Source: Pseudomonas sp. HS6
GTDB taxonomy: Bacteria > Pseudomonadota > Gammaproteobacteria > Pseudomonadales > Pseudomonadaceae
DNA length: 64,000 nt
Reading direction: 5' to 3'
Assembly: GCF_023375815.1 (NCBI RefSeq)
Contig: NZ_CP067412.1
Span: 434,001-498,000, forward strand
Of this stretch, positions 8,217 to 16,932 are shown piece after piece; position 1 is the stretch's first letter; the number at the start of each line of letters is the position of its first letter. Below the pieces are notes generated by a model, which saw only the letters and a program-made list of their open reading frames with translations, had not been told where the DNA came from and did not search any database. A program made the position numbers and the translations under genes.

Positions 8217-9926
8217 TTAGCGCGGTTCGATGTGGGCAATCATAAGCTGCACGGTTTCATTGCCGCGAAACTCGTTGAGATCGAGTTTGTAAGCCAGTTC
8301 GACCCATTTGATCGTCGGGTTCGGCCAGATATCACGATCAATGCCGAAGGCGATGCCATCGAGTTTCACCGAACCGCATTCGCTTTTCAGCACCACTTTC
8401 AGGTGCCGCTCGCCGACCACGCGCTGCTCGACCAACTGGAACACGCCGTGGAACAGCGGCTCCGGAAAATGCTGGCCCCAAGGCCCGGCATGACGCAGGG
8501 CACGAGCCAGTTCCAAATGAAACTCTTCAACAGCCAAGGTGCCATCCGACAGCAGACGCCCGGTCAGATCCTCTTCGCGAAGCTGCCTGCGCACTTCGGC
8601 GTCGAAGGCCTCGGCGAACAACGGAAAATTCTCCTGCGGCAAGGTCAGGCCAGCCGCCATCGCGTGGCCGCCGTACTTGCTGATCAGGTCCGGATGCTGC
8701 GCCGCCACCACGCTCAGCGCATCGCGAATATGAAAGCCCTGCACCGAGCGCCCCGAGCCCTTGAGCAGGCCGTCACCGGCATCGGCGAAGGCGATGGTCG
8801 GGCGGAAGTAACGCTCTTTCATCCGCGACGCCAGAATGCCGATGACACCCTGGTGCCATTCCGGATCGAACAGGCAAAGACCGAACGGCATCGACTCGAC
8901 CGGCAAGTCCTTGAGCTGCGCCAGCGCCTCACGCTGCATGCCTTGCTCGATGGATTTACGATCTTGGTTCATGCCGTCCAGTTGCGCGGCCATTTCCCGG
9001 GCCAGCTCTGCATTTTGGGTCAGCAGGCACTCGATCCCGAGGCTCATGTCATCCAGCCGCCCCGCCGCGTTCAGGCGCGGGCCGACGATGAAACCGAGAT
9101 CGGTTGAAGTGATGCGCGAAGCTTCACGCTTGGCCACTTCCAGGATCGCCTTGATCCCCGGCCGCGCGCGTCCGGCGCGAATTCGTTCCAGGCCCTGGTG
9201 CACCAGAATCCGGTTGTTGGCATCCAGCGGCACCACGTCGGCAACGCTGCCCAGCGCCACCAGATCCAGCAGTTCGCCGATGTTCGGTTGCGGCTTGCTC
9301 TCGTACCAGCCGAGGCTGCGCAGGCGCGCGCGCAAGGCCATCAACACGTAGAAAATCACCCCGACCCCGGCCAGCGCCTTGCTCGGGAACTCGCAGCCAG
9401 GCTGGTTCGGATTGACCAGCGCATCGGCCTGCGGCAGTTCATCGCCGGGCAAGTGGTGGTCGGTGATCAAGACCTTGAGGCCGTGACGCTTCGCAGCCGC
9501 CACACCTTCGACGCTCGAAATACCGTTGTCGACGGTGATCAACAGTTGCGGTTCGCGGGTCATTGCGACTTCAACGATTTCCGGGGTCAGGCCATAGCCG
9601 TATTCAAAGCGGTTCGGCACCAGATAATCGACATGCGCCGCGCCCAGCAGGCGCAAACCGAGCACGCCCACGGTGCTGGCCGTCGCGCCGTCGGCGTCGA
9701 AGTCGCCGACGATCAGGATCCGCTGACGCTGCTCCAGCGCCGTCACCAGCAGATCCACCGCCGCATCGATCCCTTTGAGTTTCTGGAACGGAATCAGCCG
9801 CGCCAGGCTCTTGTCCAGCTCCGCCTCGGACTGCACACCCCGCGCCGCGTACAGGCGGGTCAGCAACGGTGGCAGGTCACCGAGAAACGGCAGAGTGGCG
9901 GGCAACGGGCGAGGATCGATACGCAT
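8217..9926 (-). CDS. recJ: single-stranded-DNA-specific exonuclease RecJ
   Basis: A 569-residue 5'-3' ssDNA exonuclease acting in RecF-pathway recombination, base excision and mismatch repair. DHH-family motifs are intact: DFDADGA at 75-81, TVDNG at about 131-135 and DHH at 156-158. The DHHA1 region with GGHAMAAGLTL follows, and the C-terminal OB-like domain completes the usual length. The gene lies just downstream of yaeQ on the same strand with a gap of about 54 bases, so the two may be co-transcribed. Confidence 0.96.
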   Translation of the reverse strand: MRIDPRPLPATLPFLGDLPPLLTRLYAARGVQSEAELDKSLARLIPFQKLKGIDAAVDLLVTALEQRQRILIVGDFDADGATASTVGVLGLRLLGAAHVDYLVPNRFEYGYGLTPEIVEVAMTREPQLLITVDNGISSVEGVAAAKRHGLKVLITDHHLPGDELPQADALVNPNQPGCEFPSKALAGVGVIFYVLMALRARLRSLGWYESKPQPNIGELLDLVALGSVADVVPLDANNRILVHQGLERIRAGRARPGIKAILEVAKREASRITSTDLGFIVGPRLNAAGRLDDMSLGIECLLTQNAELAREMAAQLDGMNQDRKSIEQGMQREALAQLKDLPVESMPFGLCLFDPEWHQGVIGILASRMKERYFRPTIAFADAGDGLLKGSGRSVQGFHIRDALSVVAAQHPDLISKYGGHAMAAGLTLPQENFPLFAEAFDAEVRRQLREEDLTGRLLSDGTLAVEEFHLELARALRHAGPWGQHFPEPLFHGVFQLVEQRVVGERHLKVVLKSECGSVKLDGIAFGIDRDIWPNPTIKWVELAYKLDLNEFRGNETVQLMIAHIEPR

Positions 9927-9980
9927 GGGGTGACAGGAGCTTCTCTTGGGTACGTGGGATTTTTCGGGAGTAGCGCGGAA

Positions 9981-10523
9981 TTAGCCGCGCTCGCCTTGCA
10001 GCCAGCTGAGCTGGACTTCGTGCTGACCACGGTCGTCGGTGACGAAGATCGTGCCTTCGCTGATCATCACGTCCCACTTGATGACGCGGGGCATGTCCTT
10101 GGCCAGGGTTTCCAGCACTTCCTGAGGGACCGCGGCGATGTTGACGTTTTTCAGGTTTTTGATCGCCGGGATCACCTTGCCTTCCCAGACGCGCAGGCTG
10201 CCGTAGGCCAGCAGGCTGGTGCGTTCGGTGCGACGGGAGCACCAGGTCAGGCGATCAGCGTCCGGCTGACCGACTTCGATCCAGTGCAGGACACGATCAT
10301 CCAGGCTCTTTTCCCACAGCGCAGGTTCGTCCACGTCCGACAGACCTCGACCGAACGACAGGTGCTCGTTGTACCAGAGCGCGTAAGCCAGCAGGCGCAC
10401 GGTCATGCGTTCTTCGGTTTCCGAAGGGTGGCGGGCGATGGTCTGCTTCACGTTCTCGTAGACGCTGCGGTCGAGATCGGTGAGGTTCAGTTCGAATTTG
10501 TAGGTGGTGGACGGCTGGGCCAT
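9981..10523 (-). CDS. yaeQ: YaeQ family protein
   Basis: A 180-residue protein of the YaeQ family, a PD-(D/E)XK-nuclease-like fold of unclear cellular role that was once linked to RfaH suppression. The N-terminal MAQPSTTYKFELNLTDLD and the central WIEVGQPDADRL segment are characteristic. The ATG at 10523 is preferred over the in-frame start at 10583, which would add a non-conserved leader. It precedes recJ on the same strand, an arrangement I recall from other pseudomonads. Confidence 0.88.
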   Translation of the reverse strand: MAQPSTTYKFELNLTDLDRSVYENVKQTIARHPSETEERMTVRLLAYALWYNEHLSFGRGLSDVDEPALWEKSLDDRVLHWIEVGQPDADRLTWCSRRTERTSLLAYGSLRVWEGKVIPAIKNLKNVNIAAVPQEVLETLAKDMPRVIKWDVMISEGTIFVTDDRGQHEVQLSWLQGERG

Positions 10524-10669
10524 GAACGGGCTTCTTGATACGAGGAAAGTCGGCAAGTCTAACCGATGCCGTAGGCAATCCACGAATTGATGGCGATCAA
10601 CCTTGCGCGACTGACGGCCGGCTATGTTAAAACGCTGTATCCGTTCAGCCTTGTCCTACAGGATCTCGC

Positions 10670-11869
10670 ATGCCGTTCGCCAACAAACCGCTCAGCGGTC
10701 TGAAAGTCATCGAATTGGGTACCTTGATTGCCGGACCGTTTGCCTCGCGCATTTGCGGCGAGTTCGGTGCCGAAGTGATCAAGATCGAATCGCCGGACGG
10801 CGGCGATCCGCTGCGCAAGTGGCGCAAACTGTATGAAGGTACTTCGTTGTGGTGGTTCGTCCAGGCCCGTAACAAAAAGTCCCTGACGCTGAACCTGAAA
10901 CACCCAGAAGGTCTGGCGATCCTGAAAAAACTGCTGGGTGAAGCCGACATCCTGATCGAGAACTTCCGCCCCGGCGTCCTGGAAAAACTCGGCCTGAGCT
11001 GGGAAACCCTGCACGCGCTCAACCCCAAACTGGTGATGGTGCGTCTTTCAGGCTTCGGCCAGACCGGGCCGATGAAAGATCAGCCAGGTTTCGGTGCGGT
11101 CGGCGAATCCATGGGCGGCCTGCGCTACATCACCGGTTTCGAAGACCGGCCGCCGGTACGCACCGGAATCTCCATCGGCGATTCGATTGCCGCCCTGTGG
11201 GGCGTGATCGGCGCGTTGATGGCTTTGCGTCATCGCGAGGTCAACGGCGGCCTCGGCCAGGTCGTTGATGTGGCGTTGTACGAGGCAATCTTCGCGATGA
11301 TGGAAAGCATGGTGCCGGAGTTCGACGTGTTCGGATTCATTCGCGAACGCACCGGCAACATCATGCCGGGCATCACGCCTTCGTCTATCCACACCAGCGC
11401 CGACGGCAAACACGTGCAGATCGGCGCCAACGGCGATGCGATCTTCAAGCGTTTCATGCTGATCATCGGCCGCGAAGATTTGGCCAATGACCCGGCGCTG
11501 GCCAGCAATGACGGGCGCGACAGTCGCCGTGACGAGTTGTACGGGGTGATCGATCGATGGGTCAATTCGTTGCCGCTGCAAACCGTGCTCGATCTGCTGA
11601 ACCAGGCAGAAGTCCCGGCCAGCCGGATCTTCAGCGCCGAAGACATGTTCAACGATCCGCAGTACCTGGCCCGGGAAATGTTCCTGCACGCCAAACTGCC
11701 GGACGGTAAACCTTTCAAGATGCCGGGCATCGTGCCGAAACTCTCTGATACACCCGGCACGTCCGAATGGGTCGGACCGCAGCTCGGTGAACACAATGCG
11801 CAGGTACTCCACGATCTTGGCTACGACGAGAAGCAGATCGCCCGGCTGCGCGAAGACGGAGCCATCTGA
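10670..11869 (+). CDS. CaiB/BaiF-type CoA-transferase (class III)
   Basis: A 399-residue family III CoA-transferase that moves CoA between carboxylic acids through an aspartyl-CoA intermediate. The N-terminal LSGLKVIELGTLIAGPFA is the family start, and the catalytic Asp is D171 in GISIGDSIAALWG. The mid-protein IMPGITPSS and the C-terminal GEHNAQVLHDLGY are also family features. Substrates are unknown; homologues are often annotated as formyl- or succinyl-CoA transferase without proof. Its 3' end overlaps the most 5' possible start of the next gene, so the pair may share a transcript. Confidence 0.9.
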   Translation: MPFANKPLSGLKVIELGTLIAGPFASRICGEFGAEVIKIESPDGGDPLRKWRKLYEGTSLWWFVQARNKKSLTLNLKHPEGLAILKKLLGEADILIENFRPGVLEKLGLSWETLHALNPKLVMVRLSGFGQTGPMKDQPGFGAVGESMGGLRYITGFEDRPPVRTGISIGDSIAALWGVIGALMALRHREVNGGLGQVVDVALYEAIFAMMESMVPEFDVFGFIRERTGNIMPGITPSSIHTSADGKHVQIGANGDAIFKRFMLIIGREDLANDPALASNDGRDSRRDELYGVIDRWVNSLPLQTVLDLLNQAEVPASRIFSAEDMFNDPQYLAREMFLHAKLPDGKPFKMPGIVPKLSDTPGTSEWVGPQLGEHNAQVLHDLGYDEKQIARLREDGAI

Positions 11870-12776
11870 GCTGAAACTCCGACAGGCCCCAGCCTCCAAC
11901 CGCGCCCACCACTGGTGGACGTGGCGGCTGTTCGGCCTGCTTTTTCTGCTGGTGCTGCCAGCCTGGGCGCAGGCTAAACCGACGCTGATCTGGCTGCTGC
12001 GCGACCTGCCCCCGCTGACCATTTTCGAAGGCCCGAAAAAAGGCCAGGGCGTCATCGATCAACTGATGCCGATGCTGATTGCCGGCATGCCGCAATATGA
12101 ACACACCTTGATGCGGGTCAACCGCGCCCGCGGCATCCAGATGCTCCATGAACACCCGTTTGCCTGTGATCCTTCGCTGATCTGGAACAAGGAACGCGCG
12201 CAGTGGATTGCGTTCTCCATCCCCGCGTTTCGGGCGGTCAGCAATGGCCTCGTGGTTCGTCAGAAAGATCGCGAGGTGCTGGCGCCGTTCATTTCCGACG
12301 GTGAAGTCGATCTATCCGCATTCCTGGCCAACAGCGACAAGAAAGTCGGCGTGGTAGCCGAGCGCAGTTATGGTGAATACATCGACGGCCTGCTCCGACA
12401 GGCCCCAAGCGGCGCGCTGACACCGCATTACGGGAATGACGCGTTAAGCAGTCTGCTGTCGATGCAGCGGCTCGGCCGGTTGCAGGTGGTGATGGGTTAC
12501 TGGCCGGAAATCCGTTATCAGGCCCGCCAGGCACAGATCGCTGAAGATGAGCTGGAGTTTTTCCCCATTCGCGGGTCAGGCAAGTACATTTCGGGCCACG
12601 TCGGCTGCACCGACACCACTCAGGGCCGGCAGGCAATCAGTGAAATCGATCAACTATTGCGCACCCTGCCCCACGAACATCTCGACCAGCTCTATGCCGA
12701 CTGGCTGGACCCTGAAATGCGTCAGGACTATCTGGAGCAGGCGCGGATTTTCTTCCAGCAGCAGTCCGCGCGGTAA
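11796..12776 (+). CDS. periplasmic substrate-binding-like protein (TIGR02285-like)
   Basis: A bacterial SBP_bac_3-like protein of the group often annotated TIGR02285, with no permease gene beside it. A hydrophobic export segment (LFGLLFLLVLPAWAQA) precedes the mature part, which begins with KPTLIWLLRDLPP. The start is uncertain: the ATG at 11796 and GTG at 11787 lie inside the CoA-transferase gene and leave about 40 residues before the signal core. A CTG at 11871, just after that gene's stop, would give a normal signal peptide. Related orphan binding proteins may act as sensors or be vestigial. Function unknown. Confidence 0.75.
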   Translation: MRRYSTILATTRSRSPGCAKTEPSELKLRQAPASNRAHHWWTWRLFGLLFLLVLPAWAQAKPTLIWLLRDLPPLTIFEGPKKGQGVIDQLMPMLIAGMPQYEHTLMRVNRARGIQMLHEHPFACDPSLIWNKERAQWIAFSIPAFRAVSNGLVVRQKDREVLAPFISDGEVDLSAFLANSDKKVGVVAERSYGEYIDGLLRQAPSGALTPHYGNDALSSLLSMQRLGRLQVVMGYWPEIRYQARQAQIAEDELEFFPIRGSGKYISGHVGCTDTTQGRQAISEIDQLLRTLPHEHLDQLYADWLDPEMRQDYLEQARIFFQQQSAR

Positions 12777-12786
12777 ATCCCGGACA

Positions 12787-12823
12787 AAAGAAACCCCGAG
12801 AAGTGGGGAGACGACTCGGGGTT
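12787..12823 (-). terminator. intrinsic terminator, probably bidirectional
   Basis: AACCCCGAG and CTCGGGGTT form a 9-bp stem. On the minus strand it is followed by TCTTTTG, so it can end the DUF3509 transcript; it also lies just past the plus-strand binding-protein gene. Confidence 0.65.
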
Positions 12824-12948
12824 AAACGTGGTCTGTATCAAAGACCCGTAGCAGCAAGCGACAAGCACCGGAGCACAATGCTTGATCCTGCTGTTATGGG
12901 GTCTGACTGACCTGGGTGCAGGAAGGTTCCCACAAAAGACAAATCAGT

Positions 12949-13230
12949 TTAGAGACCGGGGTGCTTGTCGCGAGCAGCGTTGCGCAAAGCAGCGATTACA
13001 CACGGCTCCAGCCGGCCTTCAGCGATCAGGATGTCGCGATGCAAACCATCGACCACATCCGTCAGTTGGCGCTTGTCGCTCAATTGCGCCCGATTGAATT
13101 CGCGCTCCACCATGATGGCGCCACTGCCGTTCTTCAGTGTCACCAGGCATTCACCCTGCAAACCGCGAGGGGTCAGCGTTACTTGATACGGGCTCAGAGC
13201 CTCACCGAGCAATAGACTGATACTTTCCAT
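12949..13230 (-). CDS. DUF3509 domain protein
   Basis: A 93-residue protein matching the DUF3509 family as I remember it: small, cytoplasmic, found almost only in Pseudomonas, function unknown. The start MESISLLLGEALSPY and the later KRQLTDVVDGLHRDI are characteristic. The ATG at 13230 is chosen because GGAG lies 8 bases upstream; an in-frame GTG at 13242 would itself contain that ribosome site. Single gene with its own terminator. Confidence 0.8.
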   Translation of the reverse strand: MESISLLLGEALSPYQVTLTPRGLQGECLVTLKNGSGAIMVEREFNRAQLSDKRQLTDVVDGLHRDILIAEGRLEPCVIAALRNAARDKHPGL

Positions 13231-13394
13231 CTCGATCTCCACTCAATAGTCCGAAAACACAGTGCCTGGGGCGTGTCCACAGTAAATGACCACCGGCCCG
13301 AGAAGAAAGTTCTGCATGCCGGCGGCCTCTCCCGGAGCGTCACCGACCTATCGGAGCATGCATGGCGAAGATGACAGAAAAATAACCAATGGCA

Positions 13395-13802
13395 TCAGGC
13401 AGTGACCGGACGTCGGGGTAGCGACAGATAGCTGTCGAGCAAATTGCGCATCAGTACCGCCGAAACCGGTGTGTGCAGACGCCCCAGGAGCTTGATCCCG
13501 TCATCGCCGAACAAAGGCTCCAGGTCGGCCTGTATGCTGGGCGCCACCACCCCCAACAGAATCAGCGCTCGCGCCTCTTGCCGGGTCACCAGATGCCTGA
13601 TCAGCGCCACCCCCTCGCCGCCCCTGAGCAGAGGATTGCAGATAGCGATATCGACTGTCCCTCGATGCCCCAGCGAACGCTTTGCCGCCTTCAGCGAGGG
13701 GGCGGTCAACACGTCATAGATCCCGATGGCATTGAGCATCTGATGCAACGCCATCAACTGGAACGGGTTGGGTTCGAGAAGCAGAATTTTGAGCGAGCGC
13801 AT
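13395..13802 (-). CDS. receiver-like protein lacking the phospho-acceptor
   Basis: A 135-residue stand-alone receiver-fold protein. The first strand ends in LLLEPNPF, so the usual acidic pair is reduced to Glu-Pro. The phospho-acceptor position after the third strand reads AICNPLLRG, with Asn in place of Asp. The switch Thr/Ser and Lys are also not where expected (GVVAPS; GRLHTP). It therefore looks like a pseudo-receiver that cannot be phosphorylated normally. It lies about 120 bases downstream of a sensor that has lost its kinase part. It may be a protein-interaction module or a decaying remnant of a two-component pair. Confidence 0.75.
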   Translation of the reverse strand: MRSLKILLLEPNPFQLMALHQMLNAIGIYDVLTAPSLKAAKRSLGHRGTVDIAICNPLLRGGEGVALIRHLVTRQEARALILLGVVAPSIQADLEPLFGDDGIKLLGRLHTPVSAVLMRNLLDSYLSLPRRPVTA

Positions 13803-13920
13803 TGGACGACCTCTTGAACGACAATCGCGGTTTCTCGCCGCAGTGGTTTGTCACTCTAGGGCCGTCGTCCTAAGCTTCCCATCAGAAAAGTAGTCACGTT
13901 TTATAGGACATTTCCCATCT

Positions 13921-15294
13921 TCACGGCAGACACCGGCATCCGTGCTCCATCCGCCTCTGGGTAATATCCGTCCAGCCCCCCAGAAGACCGCGCAATTTCC
14001 CATCGACACCATAAAAAGGCACCGTCCACTGATAGATGTGTCGAGAGCCACCCTTGAACAGCAGTTGCCGTTTGCTGAAACGCGTCTTGCGGGTGCGCAG
14101 TTGCACCATGAATTCATCATGCAGCATCAACGCTGTGGCTTGTGGAAGTACATCGAGTTCATGCAGCACCCGTCCTTGCACCTGCTCGAGACGCACACCG
14201 AGCGCCTCTTCATAACTGCGGTTACACAGAATCAACCGTCCCTGCAGATCACGAACGAACACCGGGTCTGGCATGGCATCGATCAACGCACGCTGAAAGG
14301 CCAATTGGTCACCCAAGTCTTTTTCGGCCTCCCGACGCTGTTTTATCTCGGTTGCCAGCCGGCGATTCCAAAGCAACGAAAGCAGGCCGAACACTCCGAG
14401 CACTCCCATTCCCCAGCACCCCCACGTGATCACCCGTGCACCGATTGACGGTGCAGGCGTCGGTGAAATGCCATCCAGCCACTTCAGGCGCATGGCGCGC
14501 AATTCGGCTGCAGGGAAGGCCCCCAAGGCCTTGTTGAGAATGCTCAGCAACTCAGGCAAGCCTTTGCGCACCGCCAGATGATCCGCCTCCCACTTGCCCT
14601 CCACCAGACCACCGACCTTGAGCAGGCCCGACGGAAACAACTGCGCACCGATTTCGTTTTCAATCGTGGCATAAGCCTCGCCACTCTCAACAAGCGCACG
14701 GGCCTCGGCGTAGGTCTTGACCGAACGTATCTGGATCAAAGGGTGATCGCGCCGGATTCCATCCTCCAGCGCATGCCTGGCAGGCAGCACCAGAATCCGC
14801 GTGTCCAGTTCTTCAAGCGACTGCACCGCCGGCGCACTTGCGCGCCCGACGAACACCCAGCCCGCACCGCCGAAAGCGTGGCTGAAATCAAGGAACTGCT
14901 TGCGTTCCTCGTTCATGGCCAGCGTCGTACTGATATCGGCGACGCCGCTTTCGAGTCGCTCCAGCATGTGGTTGGTGGAGAACGACTCCTGATGCACGAA
15001 CTGCAAACCGGTCATGGCGCTGATGTGATTGAGCACATCGTTGTTCAAGCCGCTCCAATGGCCGTGTTCATCCTGGAACAAATACAAAGGATATTGCACC
15101 GAGGCAACCGTCACCTTGGGGTTATCTCGAATCCACTGACGTTCCTGTGCTTCCAGCTCGATGGGCTGGATGTTCAACTCCGCCCCTTCTGAATGCATCG
15201 TCAGATGGGCCGCTTCGGCCCATGGCAGGAATCCCGACAGGCCCAACAAAAACAACCAGCGCAGCGCTGGCTTCAATCCTGAATAAAACCGCAT
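13921..15294 (-). CDS. BvgS/EvgS-like sensor truncated after PAS
   Basis: A 457-residue membrane sensor. A signal segment (WLFLLGLSGFLPWAEA) is followed by one periplasmic SBP_bac_3-type domain (about residues 45-265), a transmembrane helix (GCWGMGVLGVFGLLSLLW) and a cytoplasmic PAS domain (FQRALIDAMPDPVFVRD to GGWTDITQRR). In BvgS-like kinases HisKA, HATPase, receiver and Hpt domains follow; here the frame ends nine residues after the PAS domain (MEHGCRCLP). Only about 118 bases separate it from the receiver-like gene, so the kinase is deleted rather than frameshifted. The ATG at 15294 has an AAGGA site; 15312 is an alternative. It may be a relic or a kinase-free sensor. Confidence 0.8.
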   Translation of the reverse strand: MRFYSGLKPALRWLFLLGLSGFLPWAEAAHLTMHSEGAELNIQPIELEAQERQWIRDNPKVTVASVQYPLYLFQDEHGHWSGLNNDVLNHISAMTGLQFVHQESFSTNHMLERLESGVADISTTLAMNEERKQFLDFSHAFGGAGWVFVGRASAPAVQSLEELDTRILVLPARHALEDGIRRDHPLIQIRSVKTYAEARALVESGEAYATIENEIGAQLFPSGLLKVGGLVEGKWEADHLAVRKGLPELLSILNKALGAFPAAELRAMRLKWLDGISPTPAPSIGARVITWGCWGMGVLGVFGLLSLLWNRRLATEIKQRREAEKDLGDQLAFQRALIDAMPDPVFVRDLQGRLILCNRSYEEALGVRLEQVQGRVLHELDVLPQATALMLHDEFMVQLRTRKTRFSKRQLLFKGGSRHIYQWTVPFYGVDGKLRGLLGGWTDITQRRMEHGCRCLP

Positions 15295-15364
15295 TGCCAC
15301 ATCCTTCGTCATCGACTCGCCCGTCCTTCATGGGCGAAACACGCGCAGTGTGGCATGCAAAAAC

Positions 15365-15392
15365 AAGAAAGCCCGTCAGGAGACGGGCTTCA
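15365..15392 (-). terminator. intrinsic terminator after thrC
   Basis: AAGCCCGTC and GACGGGCTT pair around a short loop; the minus-strand RNA continues TCTTGTTTTT. It lies just past the thrC stop. Confidence 0.8.
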
Positions 15393-15413
15393 AAATGTGA
15401 CAACTTTCAGGGC

Positions 15414-16823
15414 TTAAAGCGGCTTGCCACGGTTGCCATGCTGGCTGACAAAGGCTTGCACGGCTTTCAGCTCGTTTGCCAGAACTGTGCAGCGCTCTTC
15501 TCTCTCAAACAAATCAGAAAGATGTGCAGGTAGTTCGAGAGCTTTTCCTACACCGGCTTTTTCCACGGCATCCGGGAATTTGACCGGATGCGCGGTGCCC
15601 AGGATCACCATCGGGATGTCCAGGCTGCGACGGCATTCACGGGCGGCTTTCACGCCGATGGCCGTGTGCGGATCGAGCACCTCACCGGTCTGCTCGAAGA
15701 CTTCGGCGATGGTTTCGCAGGTTTGCGCATCGTCCACCGCCAGCGAGTCGAACAATTTGCGCGCTTCGGTCCAGCGTTCCTGTTCGACGCTGAAACCGCC
15801 GCCCTGTTTGAACGAGTCCATCAGACCGGCAATCGCCGCGCCGTTGCGACCGTGCAGATCGAACAGCAGGCGTTCAAAGTTCGACGAAACCATGATGTCC
15901 ATCGATGGCGACAGCGTGGCGTGCAGGGTTTCCTTGACGTACTGGTTGCCGCTCATGAAGCGGTGCAGGATGTCGTTGCGGTTGGTGGCGACGATCAACT
16001 GGTTGATCGGCAGGCCCATGTTGCGCGCCAGGTAACCGGCGAAGATGTCGCCGAAGTTGCCGGTCGGCACCGAGAACGACACCGAACGCGCCGGGCCGCC
16101 CAGTTGCAGGGCTGCGTGGAAGTAGTAGACGATCTGGGCCATGATCCGCGCCCAGTTGATCGAGTTCACCGCCACCAGGCGAGTGCCCTTGAGGAAGCTC
16201 TGGTCGGCGAAGCTGGCCTTGACCATTTCCTGGCAGTCGTCGAAGTTGCCTTCGATGGCGATGTTGTGGATGTTCTCACCGAGGATGGTGGTCATCTGCC
16301 GACGCTGCACTTCGGACACACGGTTGTGCGGGTGCAGGATGAAGATGTCGACGTTCTCGCAATGCTTGCAGCCTTCGATGGCAGCCGAACCGGTGTCACC
16401 GGAGGTGGCTCCGACGATCACCACGCGCTCGCCGCGCTTTTCCAGCACGTAGTCGAGCAAACGGCCGAGCAGTTGCAGGGCGAAGTCCTTGAACGCCAGA
16501 GTCGGGCCGTGGAACAACTCCAGCACCCATTCATTACCGTTCAGTTGACGCAGCGGCGCAACGGCGCTGTGCGAGAACACGCCGTAGGTTTCTTCAAGAA
16601 TCTTTTTGAAGTCCGCATCCGGGATGCTGCCGGTCACGAACGGGCGCATCACCCGGAAGGCCAGCTCGTGATACGGCAGGCCGGCCCAGGAAGCGATTTC
16701 TTCCTGGGTGAAACGTGGCAGGTTTTCCGGGACGTACAGACCGCCGTCGGTGGCGAGACCAGCCAGCAGGACGTCTTCGAAATTCAGGGCCGGTGCCTGG
16801 CCGCGGGTACTGATGTAACGCAT
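15414..16823 (-). CDS. thrC: threonine synthase
   Basis: A 469-residue PLP enzyme converting O-phosphohomoserine to threonine, the last step of the pathway. The N-terminal MRYISTRGQAPALNFEDVLL is the usual threonine synthase start, and the PLP lysine is K112 in GPTLAFKDFALQ. Further PLP-binding sequence is seen in GATSGDTGSAAIEG. Length matches the long bacterial form. It lies downstream of hom on the same strand, separated by 109 bases of repeat-like sequence, and is followed by a terminator. Confidence 0.97.
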   Translation of the reverse strand: MRYISTRGQAPALNFEDVLLAGLATDGGLYVPENLPRFTQEEIASWAGLPYHELAFRVMRPFVTGSIPDADFKKILEETYGVFSHSAVAPLRQLNGNEWVLELFHGPTLAFKDFALQLLGRLLDYVLEKRGERVVIVGATSGDTGSAAIEGCKHCENVDIFILHPHNRVSEVQRRQMTTILGENIHNIAIEGNFDDCQEMVKASFADQSFLKGTRLVAVNSINWARIMAQIVYYFHAALQLGGPARSVSFSVPTGNFGDIFAGYLARNMGLPINQLIVATNRNDILHRFMSGNQYVKETLHATLSPSMDIMVSSNFERLLFDLHGRNGAAIAGLMDSFKQGGGFSVEQERWTEARKLFDSLAVDDAQTCETIAEVFEQTGEVLDPHTAIGVKAARECRRSLDIPMVILGTAHPVKFPDAVEKAGVGKALELPAHLSDLFEREERCTVLANELKAVQAFVSQHGNRGKPL

Positions 16824-16862
16824 AGGGGCAAACCTTCGGTTTGGGCTTCAAGCTTCAAGCCT

Positions 16863-16905
16863 CAAGCTGCAAGTGAAAAGCGCTCAGGCTTTTACTTGCA
16901 GCTTG
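16863..16905. repeat. inverted repeat between hom and thrC
   Basis: CAAGCTGCAAGTGAAAAGC and GCTTTTACTTGCAGCTTG form a long, nearly perfect stem with one bulge. Flanking sequence continues the CTTGAAGCTTGAAGC-like pattern. It resembles dispersed palindromic intergenic sequence in pseudomonads and may affect read-through from hom into thrC. Confidence 0.7.
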
Positions 16906-16932
16906 CAACTCGCAGCTTGCCGCTGCTTCTGT

